This document shows, in pieces, positions 46,891-55,628 of a stretch of 57,542 bases of DNA. The DNA comes from an uncultured Planctomycetota bacterium (GTDB lineage: Bacteria; Planctomycetota; Phycisphaerae; UBA1845; UTPLA1), in assembly GCA_900696465.1 (NCBI GenBank), contig CAADGE010000039.1, positions 1 to 57,542 of the forward strand. Reading direction: 5' to 3'. Every line of letters begins with the position of its first letter. Within the stretch, counting starts at the first letter, position 1. The position numbers and the translations under genes are program-made. The notes beneath the pieces were generated by a model that made no database searches, was not told the origin of the DNA, and saw nothing but the letters and a program-made list of their open reading frames with translations.

Positions 46891-47949
46891 ATGCCCAGTC
46901 CAAGCCATACTCGCATTGGATCGGGCTTTGTCTCCGCCGTCATCGGACTTGTCGCCGCGATGATCGTGATGGATGCGGTCTCAGCAGAGGATACGGCCGG
47001 CCTGCGAACCTATACCGGCAGAAGAAAAATCCAACTCTGGCCAATTGAGCAGCAACAGCCAAACACCGAAGAAGTCGGACGCCCCATCACCCTCGGCAAT
47101 TGGACCTATCAGGCCAGTCGTGCCGCGGTTCCGCGTGACGGCGTACCCTGGGAACTGATCGTCACGCCGACCGGACCGGGCGCGGAAACATGGAAAAAGG
47201 GCGAAGCCCGAGCCCTGCTCCCCGGCCTGACCGCCGAGTTTCGCGGCGCAGAGATGCCGACAAAGATCGCTGATGCTCTTCCGGTGATTCAACTGCCGGA
47301 TACGCTCTGGAAGAAATGGATGGCCCCCGATCTGCAGGACGTCGTCGGTATCCATTTTCACACGATGGTGACCGACGACCAGGCGAGAATTCTCTACACA
47401 CTTCATAAAGTGCCGCCGGACAACCCGGACGGCACTTCCGGCATGCCTGAGTCCAGCGCACCGCCGGTCGGTACGAGAATCGAGGCGACGCTTCTTGCGC
47501 CGGTAACTTATTGCCTCGATCAGACGATCATCGTCCGTGAAGATCCGCACGATCGGCAGCGCGTCAGAAGCCGCGGTGAGCATGAATTGAGCCACGCGGA
47601 GATTTCGCAGCAGGTGCTCGTCGCCGTGCTACGAGGCCCACAGGACTGGGACCCGATCCGCGGTACCGGTCGGCGCTCGCAGGTATCCTATTACTGGAAG
47701 CGCGAGCAGATCGGCCGTGCCTGGCAGGGATATCGCGACGGAAGCGGCAAGGTGCTGGCCTTGCGGACATCGATCGTGCTGGTACCACCGACGCGATGGT
47801 CGATGCTGCTGCCGATTCCGCCGGAGCGCGTGACGCACAAGCACCTGGAGCGATTCAATGAATCGATCGTGCTCGTGGGCGAATCCTTCGCCGCGACCGA
47901 CCGCCTCGCCCAGGAGAGATTCCACGCTGAGCACGGCGAGTACGAGTAA
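46891..47949 (+). CDS. Secreted protein of unknown function
   Basis: ATG 46891 follows GGAGGT by four bases; an open frame of 13 codons before it is ignored. Residues 1-31 are a signal peptide (HTRIGSGFVSAVIGLVAAMI to AVSA). The 352-residue body is mixed alpha/beta with no motif I recognise. The C-terminal part resembles a long helix (RVTHKHLERFNESIVLVGESFAATDRLAQERFHAEH). It is transcribed away from the helicase gene and has no operon partner. Probably periplasmic or surface-located. Confidence 0.7.
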   Translation: MPSPSHTRIGSGFVSAVIGLVAAMIVMDAVSAEDTAGLRTYTGRRKIQLWPIEQQQPNTEEVGRPITLGNWTYQASRAAVPRDGVPWELIVTPTGPGAETWKKGEARALLPGLTAEFRGAEMPTKIADALPVIQLPDTLWKKWMAPDLQDVVGIHFHTMVTDDQARILYTLHKVPPDNPDGTSGMPESSAPPVGTRIEATLLAPVTYCLDQTIIVREDPHDRQRVRSRGEHELSHAEISQQVLVAVLRGPQDWDPIRGTGRRSQVSYYWKREQIGRAWQGYRDGSGKVLALRTSIVLVPPTRWSMLLPIPPERVTHKHLERFNESIVLVGESFAATDRLAQERFHAEHGEYE

Positions 47950-48482
47950 CTCAGCCGACTGCATTTCTCACGGAGGATGGCCGGCACCCTGCCGAACAAC
48001 TCAATCGCCATTTCGTCGCAAGGGCGACAGGCATTCTTGAACTGCATAGAGCGGACTCCACGTTGAAAAAAAGGATTCAGTGAGCGAAGGCGTTGGCCCA
48101 CTTCAGGCCTTTCGTGGTTTCTCGTAATCATCGTTCGAATCGGAGTTGCTGTGTGCGGAAAGCACATGCACTACAGCAGGTGCGTCAACGAAGCGGTTCG
48201 AGCAGTCTCAGTTTCTCTGGTGCGTCCGTCGTCTCGACGGACGAAGGAGAGTTCGAGGATTTGTCTCGGCCCTCCCGTCCGGATCACGACATCAAATTTG
48301 AAAGTGTTTCAGGCATCGAGTGGTGTTGCTCTGTCTGCCGGAAATCGTCGAGATGAATGAAAGTGCTCCGCCAGAGCGCTTTCACTCGTTTAGCGCGGCA
48401 AGGGGAGAGCGGCCTTCTCACTCAGCACGCTCGAATCAACAGGGACCAGTCTTTCTGATACGATCGCACGATAACGCTCTAG
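47950..48482. other. Intergenic region, no gene seen
   Basis: Short frames here lack ribosome sites and protein-like composition. Base composition is lower in GC than the surrounding genes. I found no RNA gene or terminator with a T run. The stretch leads into the 24-bp repeat array. Confidence 0.45.
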
Positions 48483-48712
48483 CCTGGTTCAGAAGGACGC
48501 TTCGCTGACATCGTTCAAAGACGCTACCCTGACTTGGTTCGAAGACGCTATCCTGACATGGTTCGAAGACGCTATCCTGACATGGTTCAGAGTCGCTATC
48601 CTGACTTGGTTCGAAGACGCTATCCTGACATGGTTCAGAGTCGCTATCCAGACTTGGTTCGAAGACGCTATCCTGACATGGTTCAAAGACGCCGCATTAA
48701 CTCGGTTCGGGA
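48483..48712. repeat. 24-bp minisatellite, about 8-9 tandem units
   Basis: Tandem copies of a 24-base unit beginning GACATGGTTCGAAGACG run without spacers; the best six lie at 48531-48674, and degenerate units flank them (48507-48530, 48675-48698). Units alternate at variable sites (GACA/GACT; TTCGAAGAC/TTCAGAGTC), giving a partial 48-bp higher-order period. Since 24 is a multiple of three, frames stay open on both strands: an octapeptide repeat MVRRRYPD on plus and NHVRIASS on minus. No good ribosome site precedes either. Most likely non-coding. Confidence 0.9.
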
Positions 48713-48809
48713 AGAAATCGAAGCCGACTTGCACAGAGGGCTCGATTCCGCATTCTGCCTTGCTTGACAGCCCCCCGGTCTGCGACTAGATTCACGATCC
48801 AGAAATGAT

Positions 48810-49230
<421 letters not shown>

Positions 49231-49250
49231 TTCGAGAAAGGAAAAATCCC

Positions 49251-49499
49251 ATGCCACGAGAACCCAACAACGCAGACCGCGCCCGCTGGGCGAAAAACGC
49301 GCTTGCCGTCTTCACCGTCGAGACGTATTGCTGCCGCCATCCCCACAACCTGGACCGCGGCGATCTTGAAACCGCCATCTACGACCTGATCGCCGACCTG
49401 CTGCATTACGCAAGCTGCAAGGGATTCGACACCGCAGAAATCATCCGTAAGGCCACGTTTCACTTCGAGGCCGAACTGGCCGAGGAGGCGCAACTATGA
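49251..49499 (+). CDS. Small element-borne protein of unknown function
   Basis: An 82-residue acidic helical protein beginning MPREPNNADRARWAKNALAVF, preceded by an AAAGG-type site. Its stop overlaps the ATG of the following zinc-ribbon gene (ATGA), so the two are coupled. The helical middle (RGDLETAIYDLIADLLHYASCKGFDTAEII) resembles small accessory proteins of conjugative or plasmid-type elements, but I cannot name a family. Confidence 0.65.
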   Translation: MPREPNNADRARWAKNALAVFTVETYCCRHPHNLDRGDLETAIYDLIADLLHYASCKGFDTAEIIRKATFHFEAELAEEAQL

Positions 49500-49747
49500 C
49501 CAACGTCAATTGCCTTCAAGGCATCGCCTGCCCCAAGTGCGGCAACGACGCCATCATCAATGTCGAAGTCCGAATCCTCGCCGCCGTCACCGACGACGGC
49601 GCCGAGACGTTCGGCGACATGGAGTGGGACGGCAGCAGCTACACCGAGTGCCCGGAGTGCAAGCATCGCGGCACCCTTGCCGAGTTTCGCGTCGAAGCAG
49701 CCGAAGGTCAGGCCAGGGAGCATCAGCAGGAGGCGAGCCATGAGTAG
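49496..49747 (+). CDS. Small zinc-ribbon protein
   Basis: An 83-residue protein with two knuckles, CPKCGND near residue 12 and CPECKHRG near residue 54, spaced as in a treble-clef or zinc-ribbon fold, so one zinc is expected. It overlaps the previous gene by four bases and the next by eight (ATGAGTAG), making a tight three-gene set with the DNA methyltransferase. It might be a nucleic-acid-binding accessory; the function is unknown. Confidence 0.7.
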   Translation: MTNVNCLQGIACPKCGNDAIINVEVRILAAVTDDGAETFGDMEWDGSSYTECPECKHRGTLAEFRVEAAEGQAREHQQEASHE

Positions 49748-50452
49748 CACTGCCGTCAATCCGTTCTACCGCGCGCGGCGCACGCTTTCCGCTCCCGCCG
49801 CGCCTGTCGAGAAGGTCGTCATCGGCAACGCCACGCTCTACCGGGCCGACTGCTTCGACGTGCTGCCGACGCTCTCCGGCATCGGGGCCGTCGTCACCGA
49901 CCCGCCGTACGGCATCGGCTTCGCCTACCGCACCTACGACGATGCCCCCGAAAAGTACGACGCGATGATGGCCCGGCTTGTGCCGCAGCTCGTCCGTGTG
50001 ACAAACGACGGCCCATGCTTCGTCTGGCAAACCCCCTCACAGCCGACCGCTGGCACGAGTATTTCCCCAAGGGCTATCGCATCGTCGCGGCGTGCAAACT
50101 GTACCCGCAGCGAAGCGGCAGGACTCCCTGCCTCAGCTGGGACCCGGTCATCTTCTGGAGCGGCCGCACGCTGCTCCGCGACCACCTGCCGCGCGACTGG
50201 CACATGGACGACCTGCGGCCCTGGGACGACTATCGCGGCGATAACCCCGTGCCCTGCCCCCGTCCGCTGTCGCAGGTGCAGTACTTCTGCAACTCGCTTT
50301 CCTGCACCAGCATTCTGGACCCGTTTCTCGGCAGCGGGACTACCGGGGTCGCCGCGATACTCGCCGGCAAGCGATTCGTCGGCATCGAGCGCGACCCGGT
50401 TTATTTCGCGTATGCCTGCAAGCGCATCGATCGCGCCTTCAAAGAGTCCTAG
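49740..50452 (+). pseudogene. DNA methyltransferase (N4/N6, beta-class order) with a frameshift
   Basis: The first frame (MSSTAVNPFYRARRTLSAPA) carries the catalytic motif IV in VVTDPPYGIGF and reaches GPCFVWQT. The frame then breaks in a run of five C at 50032-50036; the correct continuation, PLTADRWHEYFPKGYRIVAACK, lies in another frame and ends at 50452. It carries the SAM-binding motif I, DPFLGSGTTGVAA, after the catalytic motif, the beta-class order. Adding one C (six instead of five) restores a 238-residue enzyme. It may be a real knock-out, a phase-variable tract or a sequencing error. It overlaps the zinc-ribbon gene by eight bases. Phage- and plasmid-borne orphan methyltransferases of this kind often protect against host restriction. 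Confidence 0.85.
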
Positions 50453-50574
50453 GCGGCGGCGTGGGCACCGCAATTCTTGACCCCGCTGCAAACTGGCTGA
50501 TAATCCGGCGTCGGGAGTCCTACAACGCTCGGCAACGCTCCAAGACCGACGCAACTGATAACAGGAGTACATCG

Positions 50575-52881
50575 ATGAAGCGATTCCCGGTGAGCCTCAC
50601 GAAAGAATTTCACAAGAGCCTGAAAGACCTTGAAAAGGCCGGTCGGCGCGAGATCTTGCGAAAGGCACAGGCTGCCGCAACGGAGGCGCAGCTTAACGGG
50701 CACATCAAGAACCTGGAAAGAACTCATCATGGGGAGGACCGGCTTCCCGATTGCGAGAAATTCGACCTTGGAAGCGGTTATCGCTTGGTTGTCCAACTGG
50801 TGGACGGCAAGACGAAACACCGAGCGTTCCTCTATGCCGGAACGCACGACGACGCCGAGAGCTGGCTTGAGTCTCACCGAGATTACCGTTGGGTACGTCG
50901 TGAATCGGATGGAACGCTCGAGTTCATTCCAGTTTCATCCCCGGAACATCTCCAGCCACCCCTTGTTCCCGTCACTCTAGACGCTCCAAACCACCTTGCC
51001 GACGCGCCTTTGTTAGCCGACTTGCCAGCAAGTGCCCTAAGCGCCGCTTGTCCTAACGAAGCCACGAGGACTTTTGCGGAACGAGTTACACGCGAAGATT
51101 GGGAACGCGACGCGAATGGCATCATCGAACGAATCGAGAGGGACGCAGGTGCTGAACTCGCGTGCCTATTCTGCGACCTATTTCAACTTGCTCATGCGGG
51201 CGACCCCGATGCTACTCGACGTCGCATCGAGACGGCAACCGGCGCAGCCACGCAGCCCGTTCCCTCCGAAATGTCCGCAGCGATGCTTGATCCTGCGAAT
51301 AGCGAAAGAATTCTTACCTGGGACGAGTCTGCCGAAATGCCTCCGATCGAAAATTGGCAGGAGTGGATGTTGTTCCTACATCCGGAGCAGCGGAGCGTTG
51401 CCGCGCGCGAGTATCAGGGACCGGCTCGCCTGAGAGGAGTATCCGGGAGCGGCAAGACCTGTGTCATGATCCATCGGGCTCGCCTCCTTTCCCGAAAATA
51501 CGACGCCCCCGTCGCAGTGCTTACTCTGACAGAGAGTATGCGCAAACTGCTCGATCGAATGCTGCGCGACCTTTGCGGCGCAGAATTGGCCAGGATAGAG
51601 ACACATACGCTTTCTGCTTTTGCCAAGGATGTACTGGATCGTCATCATCCTAAAGGAAATGCTTGGTACCGATTCCCAAGTCCGCCTGAGATGGAGTCAA
51701 TCCGGTCCGGAGTCGTAGCTCACGTCCTGGCAAATCCGGATGTGCGGGCCAGCACGATCGCTCATTTCCCGGATAAAGAGGCATTCCTATGGGAAATGGT
51801 GCAATATGTCAGGACTCGGTTTCCAAGGACGCTGTATGCCGATTTTCTTGACCCTTCCAAATCGGTCCGCCACAGTGCGTTAACATATCCCGTCCGCAAA
51901 GCCGTTGTTGCTGCCTGCGAAGAACTCGATAATGCACTACAAAAGAAGTACCTGCTCGACAACGAGGGGCTAGTGCAGGAGGCTTACGAACTCGTCGAAC
52001 GCGCCGCCGAATCAAAGACCATTCTACCAGGTCGATACCGCGCTATTCTGGTGGACGAGGTTCAAGATTGTACGCAGATGGAAGTGCGGTTGCTCGCCCG
52101 GTTATGGACAGTTGACGGCGAGCAGATAGTGAAAGCAACCGATGGATTGTTCTTGGTGGGCGATGGTGCTCAAACCGTTTACAAGAAGGGGTTTGTTCTC
52201 AGCCAGCTTGGCATTGGGATCGCTGGACGCAGCGAGGTACTCAAGAAGAATTATCGAAATAGCCGCGAGATTTTGGAAGCTGCGTATTCACTCGTCTCGG
52301 ATTACGAGTATTCTGACGTGGATGAGGAGAGCATTCGACGCCCTCAATTGCCAGACTTTGCCAGCCGTCGCGGTGAGCGCCCACAGATCGTATTCTGCCG
52401 AAGTCGGGAGGACGAAGCCGATTTTGTGGCAGACAGTATTTGCGAACTTCTCAATCAAGGTATTCTGCCAGGCCAAATCGGCATAATCGGAGTCAACCGG
52501 CAGCACCGCGACCTGTGCGCCACAGCACTAAAAAGGCGAACAATCCAGCCTGTTGAACTTCGAGAGGATGCAGACTTCGATAGCCCAAACGTCAAAATCA
52601 CCACAATCGAATCGGCCAAGGGTCATGATTTCATGGCGGTATTTGTCGTCGGCGTAAACCGTGGCGTGATACCCAAACGGGATGCTGAGCAGGATAAGGT
52701 AGAGTTGGCCCGCGAGGCATCCCGTCTTTACGTGGCAATGACACGAGCAACCCACCTATTGTCGTTGACGTGCACGTCTTCACAATTCGATAAGCCCTCA
52801 GTATTCTTGGCAGAAATCGGCGAATTTGCTCAGCAGCTCCGACGAACGCCTTCCGGCTTGACCCCAATCTTCCAGTCGTGA
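50575..52881 (+). CDS. UvrD-type helicase with an N-terminal RelE/ParE-like domain
   Basis: ATG 50575 follows CAGGAG; the upstream open part is not used. Residues 1-105 look like a RelE/ParE toxin fold (MKRFPVSLTKEFHKSLKDLE, YRLVVQLVDGKTKHRAFLYAGTHDDAESWLE). A linker follows, then a superfamily 1 helicase: Walker A GVSGSGKT with Lys294, motif Ia AVLTLTESM, Walker B LVDEVQDCTQ with Asp494-Glu495, motif III LVGDGAQTVYK, motif IV KKNYRNSREIL, motif V TTIESAKGHDFMAVFVVG and motif VI VAMTRATHLLSL. The first seven residues and basic surface residues of the RelE-like part are kept, but activity is unproven. GC looks lower than in the neighbours, a sign of transfer. It lies 122 bases after the methyltransferase and is probably independent of it. 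A role in DNA processing or defence of the element is an inference. Confidence 0.85.
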   Translation: MKRFPVSLTKEFHKSLKDLEKAGRREILRKAQAAATEAQLNGHIKNLERTHHGEDRLPDCEKFDLGSGYRLVVQLVDGKTKHRAFLYAGTHDDAESWLESHRDYRWVRRESDGTLEFIPVSSPEHLQPPLVPVTLDAPNHLADAPLLADLPASALSAACPNEATRTFAERVTREDWERDANGIIERIERDAGAELACLFCDLFQLAHAGDPDATRRRIETATGAATQPVPSEMSAAMLDPANSERILTWDESAEMPPIENWQEWMLFLHPEQRSVAAREYQGPARLRGVSGSGKTCVMIHRARLLSRKYDAPVAVLTLTESMRKLLDRMLRDLCGAELARIETHTLSAFAKDVLDRHHPKGNAWYRFPSPPEMESIRSGVVAHVLANPDVRASTIAHFPDKEAFLWEMVQYVRTRFPRTLYADFLDPSKSVRHSALTYPVRKAVVAACEELDNALQKKYLLDNEGLVQEAYELVERAAESKTILPGRYRAILVDEVQDCTQMEVRLLARLWTVDGEQIVKATDGLFLVGDGAQTVYKKGFVLSQLGIGIAGRSEVLKKNYRNSREILEAAYSLVSDYEYSDVDEESIRRPQLPDFASRRGERPQIVFCRSREDEADFVADSICELLNQGILPGQIGIIGVNRQHRDLCATALKRRTIQPVELREDADFDSPNVKITTIESAKGHDFMAVFVVGVNRGVIPKRDAEQDKVELAREASRLYVAMTRATHLLSLTCTSSQFDKPSVFLAEIGEFAQQLRRTPSGLTPIFQS

Positions 52882-53513
52882 TGCTCAACAGCAACGGCCG
52901 TGCCAGGCGTGACCCCGCCTGTCACGCCGCTTGCCCTTGAAATACAAAGAGAATCCCTCCGGCTCGGAGCCATGCCGGCAGATTGGTGCGGCGGAGGCGT
53001 TGCCAAGCGCCTCGCCTCCCGGCCGGTCGCGTCGGGTCCCAGCCGCCGGTGAGAACCCGACGGCGACGGCCTTATACGGCAGTCAATCCGGCCCTGCACC
53101 ATGTTCCGAAACGGAACGACCACCCGGCAATCCCTGCCTACCAACTGCCTGAATCCCACCCAAATCATGAGCGTTTTCAAGCCCGATAGAACGTGGTACA
53201 CCAAACTGTACGCAATGAAAAAGCTGTGTCAGACATCTCCCCTTAGCGCTGCTAAGGACAAGTTTCACCGTGAAAGCCTGCATGAAAGCATGTCAGCTTG
53301 CCATCATGCTGGCATGACAGATGGAAGGACGGCAGGCGTGCAAGCCGTATGGAAAGCAACCTGTCTTGATTGCTTGATTGCAAGCAGCCAGGCATGTCAG
53401 ATTGCCTGATTGCAGGCAGGAAATCCTGACGGGTTGCTTGCAGGACGGCGAGCTTGCATGCCGGCAGCAAATAGTGCTTGCCAGCCTGCATGAAATCATG
53501 CTATCCATCTTTC
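52882..53513. promoter_or_regulatory. Repeat-rich region before parA: parS-like palindrome and iteron-like repeats
   Basis: No convincing gene is present in these 632 bases. At 53262-53276 lies TTTCAC-C-GTGAAA with flanking G, which is the ParB-binding parS core (TTTCACGTGAAA) with one base added at the centre. Next to it, 53241-53257 is another inverted repeat (CCTTAGC, GCT, GCTAAGG). From 53281 on there are three CATG-N4-CATG units (53281-53292, 53305-53316, 53489-53500), a 20-base direct repeat at 53368-53387 and 53400-53419 with 3 mismatches, offset 32 bases, and a 15-base repeat at 53289 and 53393. It resembles a plasmid centromere or iteron cluster. Confidence 0.6.
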
Positions 53514-54191
53514 ATGATTATCGTCGTGGCGAACTCCAAAGGCGGCGTCGGCAAATCGACGCTGGCCGTCCACCTAGCCGCGTGGCTCCATGAGCAGGGC
53601 CACAAGGTGACGCTCGCCGACTGCGACACGCAACAGTCATCCTCCGAATGGATACGCGAGGCGATCCCGGAGATCAAAGCCGTCCGCCTCGACAATTCCG
53701 ACATCATCTTGAATGAACTGCCGATTCTGGCCCAGGACGCCGACTACGTCGTCGCCGACGGGCCGGGCAGTCAGACCGAGACGAGCCGTGCGCTGCTCTT
53801 GCGCGGCGATCTTGCCATTGTTCCCTGCAAAGCCAGCATGTTAGAGGTGAGGGCGCTTGCGAAAGCGACCGAGGTGCTTCGGCAGGCCCAGGACATCCGC
53901 GGCGGTATCCCGAAGGCGATCATCGTCTTGAGCATGGTCGGAAAGAACTACCGGCTGACTTAGGACATGAAAGACGCCGCCGAAGCGCTGTCGCTGCCGA
54001 TGGCCGCGACGGCCATGACATTGCGCCAGATCTACGCCGACGCGCCGGGGCAGGGGAACGTCGTCTGGAAGCTGGGTTCGCGCGCCCGCGAAGCGGCGCA
54101 CGAGGCCGATCATCTGTTTCGGGAGATTCTCCCGCAGGCGGTCCGCGGCCACGCCACCAAGGGACCCAAGGTCCAGGCGATCAAGGGATGA
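53514..54191 (+). pseudogene. parA: ParA-type partition ATPase interrupted by an amber codon
   Basis: The chain begins MIIVVANSKGGVGKSTLAVHLA, the deviant Walker A of ParA with the signature Lys9, followed by LADCDTQQSSSEW and DYVVADGPGSQTETSRAL. The first segment stops at TAG 53961-53963, but the same frame continues DMKDAAEALSLPMAATAMTLRQIYADAPGQG to TGA 54189-54191, a normal ParA C-terminus, so a CAG to TAG change is likely. Full length would be 225 residues, a small plasmid-type ParA. ParA moves plasmid copies over the nucleoid. Whether the short form (residues 1-149) works is doubtful. Confidence 0.88.
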
Positions 54192-54505
54192 GCGAGGCAA
54201 TCATCATGGCCGAAAGACGCTCGCTCACCGAAGGACTCAAGGCTACTCCGCCGCCGATCGACACGGCGAAGGAAAAGGCGTTCGTCTTCGGCGAAAAGGA
54301 GCAGCCTAGACAGGCCGCGCCGGCCGTATCGGCCGCGACGTTGAACCGCACTCCGATCAGCACGCGCATCCGCGACGATTTCGCTCGGGCTCTCAAGCGC
54401 GCATCGCTGGAGCGGCAGCTTGAGGGCAGGGAGCCGAACACACTTCAGGACATCCTCGAAGAAGCCATCGAACCGTGGCTCAAGGCCAACGGCTACTTGT
54501 CTTGA
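54188..54505 (+). CDS. Small ParA partner, possible DNA-binding partition protein
   Basis: A 105-residue basic protein overlapping parA by four bases (ATGA), the usual place for the centromere-binding partner of small plasmid ParA systems. The N-terminal half is probably disordered (Pro/Ala/Lys-rich, with ATLNRTPISTRI), and the C-terminal half (RIRDDFARALKRASLERQLEGREPNTLQDILEEAIEPWLKANGYL) reads like a ribbon-helix-helix or helical dimerisation domain. It is not a ParB of the KorB type. The 3' end overlaps the replication gene of the opposite strand by 13 bases. Confidence 0.65.
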   Translation: MSEAIIMAERRSLTEGLKATPPPIDTAKEKAFVFGEKEQPRQAAPAVSAATLNRTPISTRIRDDFARALKRASLERQLEGREPNTLQDILEEAIEPWLKANGYLS

Positions 54506-55149
54506 CCGCCGGCGATTTCCGTTCCGATGCCGGCCTGTTCCAGAATGTCAGGAGCAGGCGAGGGCAGGGCGGCGGCCGATTCAAGCGGGAGTTCCTGCTG
54601 CCGGCCGGCGCCCTTCAAGTGATACGTCCGCACGAACGCGAGGCGGTCGCCGTTGAACATGAAGCGGATGTTGACGAAGAACACGCCGTCCGAGGGACTG
54701 CGGAACAGGAATTCCTTTTCGAGCAGTTCGCGCACGCCGCGCTGGTAGGTGCGGTCGCTGATTCCGTGATCCTTGGCGACGTACTGATTCAGCTTGATTT
54801 CATCAGATCCCGGATTGGCGCGCATTTCGTGGTAGACGAGCTCGAACACCTGCAAGCCGGTCTTCGACAGGTCCGCCGCCTGCTTGATGCCATCGAGGAA
54901 CATCTTCACGAATCGGCTGCTGTCCACTTCCTCCTCCCACCAGAAGCCCATGCCGCCGATGCCCTTGATCTCGCCGCTGCTGTTGTCAACGATGACCGAT
55001 CCTCTGCCGCCCGGCACCTGAAACCGCTTGGTCCGAGTCGTGATGCCATTTGCAGTCGGTACGCTCGGATTCGTCCGGTAGACCGGGAATCTGCGCTTGG
55101 TTGTGACCTGGTTATCCGGCAACGCCGCAATCTGTCGCACTTCCGTCAT
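54493..55149 (-). CDS. RepL-like plasmid replication initiator
   Basis: ATG 55149 has GGAGGAGG eight bases or less upstream. The 218-residue protein resembles the RepL family: the stretch FVKMFLDGIKQAADLSKTGLQVFELVYHEM, then the winged-helix part (NQYVAKDHGISDRTYQRGVRELLEKEFLFRSPSDGVFFVNIRFMFNGDRLAFVRTY). Such proteins start rolling-circle or theta replication of small plasmids. The inverted repeats at 55222-55257 and the DnaA box at 55422 lie upstream of it and suggest an origin. It converges on the ParA partner. Confidence 0.7.
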   Translation of the reverse strand: MTEVRQIAALPDNQVTTKRRFPVYRTNPSVPTANGITTRTKRFQVPGGRGSVIVDNSSGEIKGIGGMGFWWEEEVDSSRFVKMFLDGIKQAADLSKTGLQVFELVYHEMRANPGSDEIKLNQYVAKDHGISDRTYQRGVRELLEKEFLFRSPSDGVFFVNIRFMFNGDRLAFVRTYHLKGAGRQQELPLESAAALPSPAPDILEQAGIGTEIAGGQDK

Positions 55150-55221
55150 TTTCCTCCTCCATTTTTGACTGTAAACAGACAACACACTGGCAGACGAGCG
55201 ACAGAAGCGCAAGTGTTTTTT

Positions 55222-55257
55222 GACGGTTCACCGTCCGATCGTGACGGTCGCCCGTCA
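55222..55257. promoter_or_regulatory. Inverted repeats upstream of the rep gene, possible origin or autoregulatory operator
   Basis: Two palindromes share a GACGG core: GACGGT-TC-ACCGTC (55222-55235) and TGACGG-TCGC-CCGTCA (55242-55257). They lie 73-108 bases before the rep start codon, and a further GTGACG follows at once. The shared half-site suggests repeated binding of one protein, most simply the initiator. Confidence 0.6.
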
Positions 55258-55421
55258 ATTCGTGACGTTTCCGATTCAGGAAAATCAACGACTTGCGACC
55301 TTGCTCTTTCTTACTACTAAATAGGGCACATGAGCCGCCGACGGCGCGCGCCCCCAAAGCGCTGGCGACGGCGGCGGCCCGCCGCAACCATGACAAGAAC
55401 CGCCCCGAAACGGGACGGGGC

Positions 55422-55430
55422 TGTGGATAA
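55422..55430 (+). promoter_or_regulatory. Consensus DnaA box
   Basis: TGTGGATAA is the exact complement of the strong DnaA box TTATCCACA. It lies about 270 bases upstream of the rep gene with AT-richer sequence (GTGAATAAACAAC) beside it. A 9-base match can occur by chance once in a window this size, so its weight comes from location. Confidence 0.5.
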
Positions 55431-55628
55431 GTCAGTGAATAAACAACCCAAGATCGCAACGAGAAGGCGACACCGATATGACAGGTGTTGCGCGATTGTC
55501 ACAAGAGCCGTGACTTCGAGCTTGCGGATCGGCCCATTTACCATCAGGAGGAAGTTCGAGCCAGCCGAACCGCGTTCATTCTCATTAGGAAGCTCGTACA
55601 GACGTGAAGGGCCAAACGGAGAAGTATG

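Noticed and set aside
48483-48712. CRISPR array
   Set aside because: Units are directly adjacent with no unique spacers, and no cas genes are nearby.
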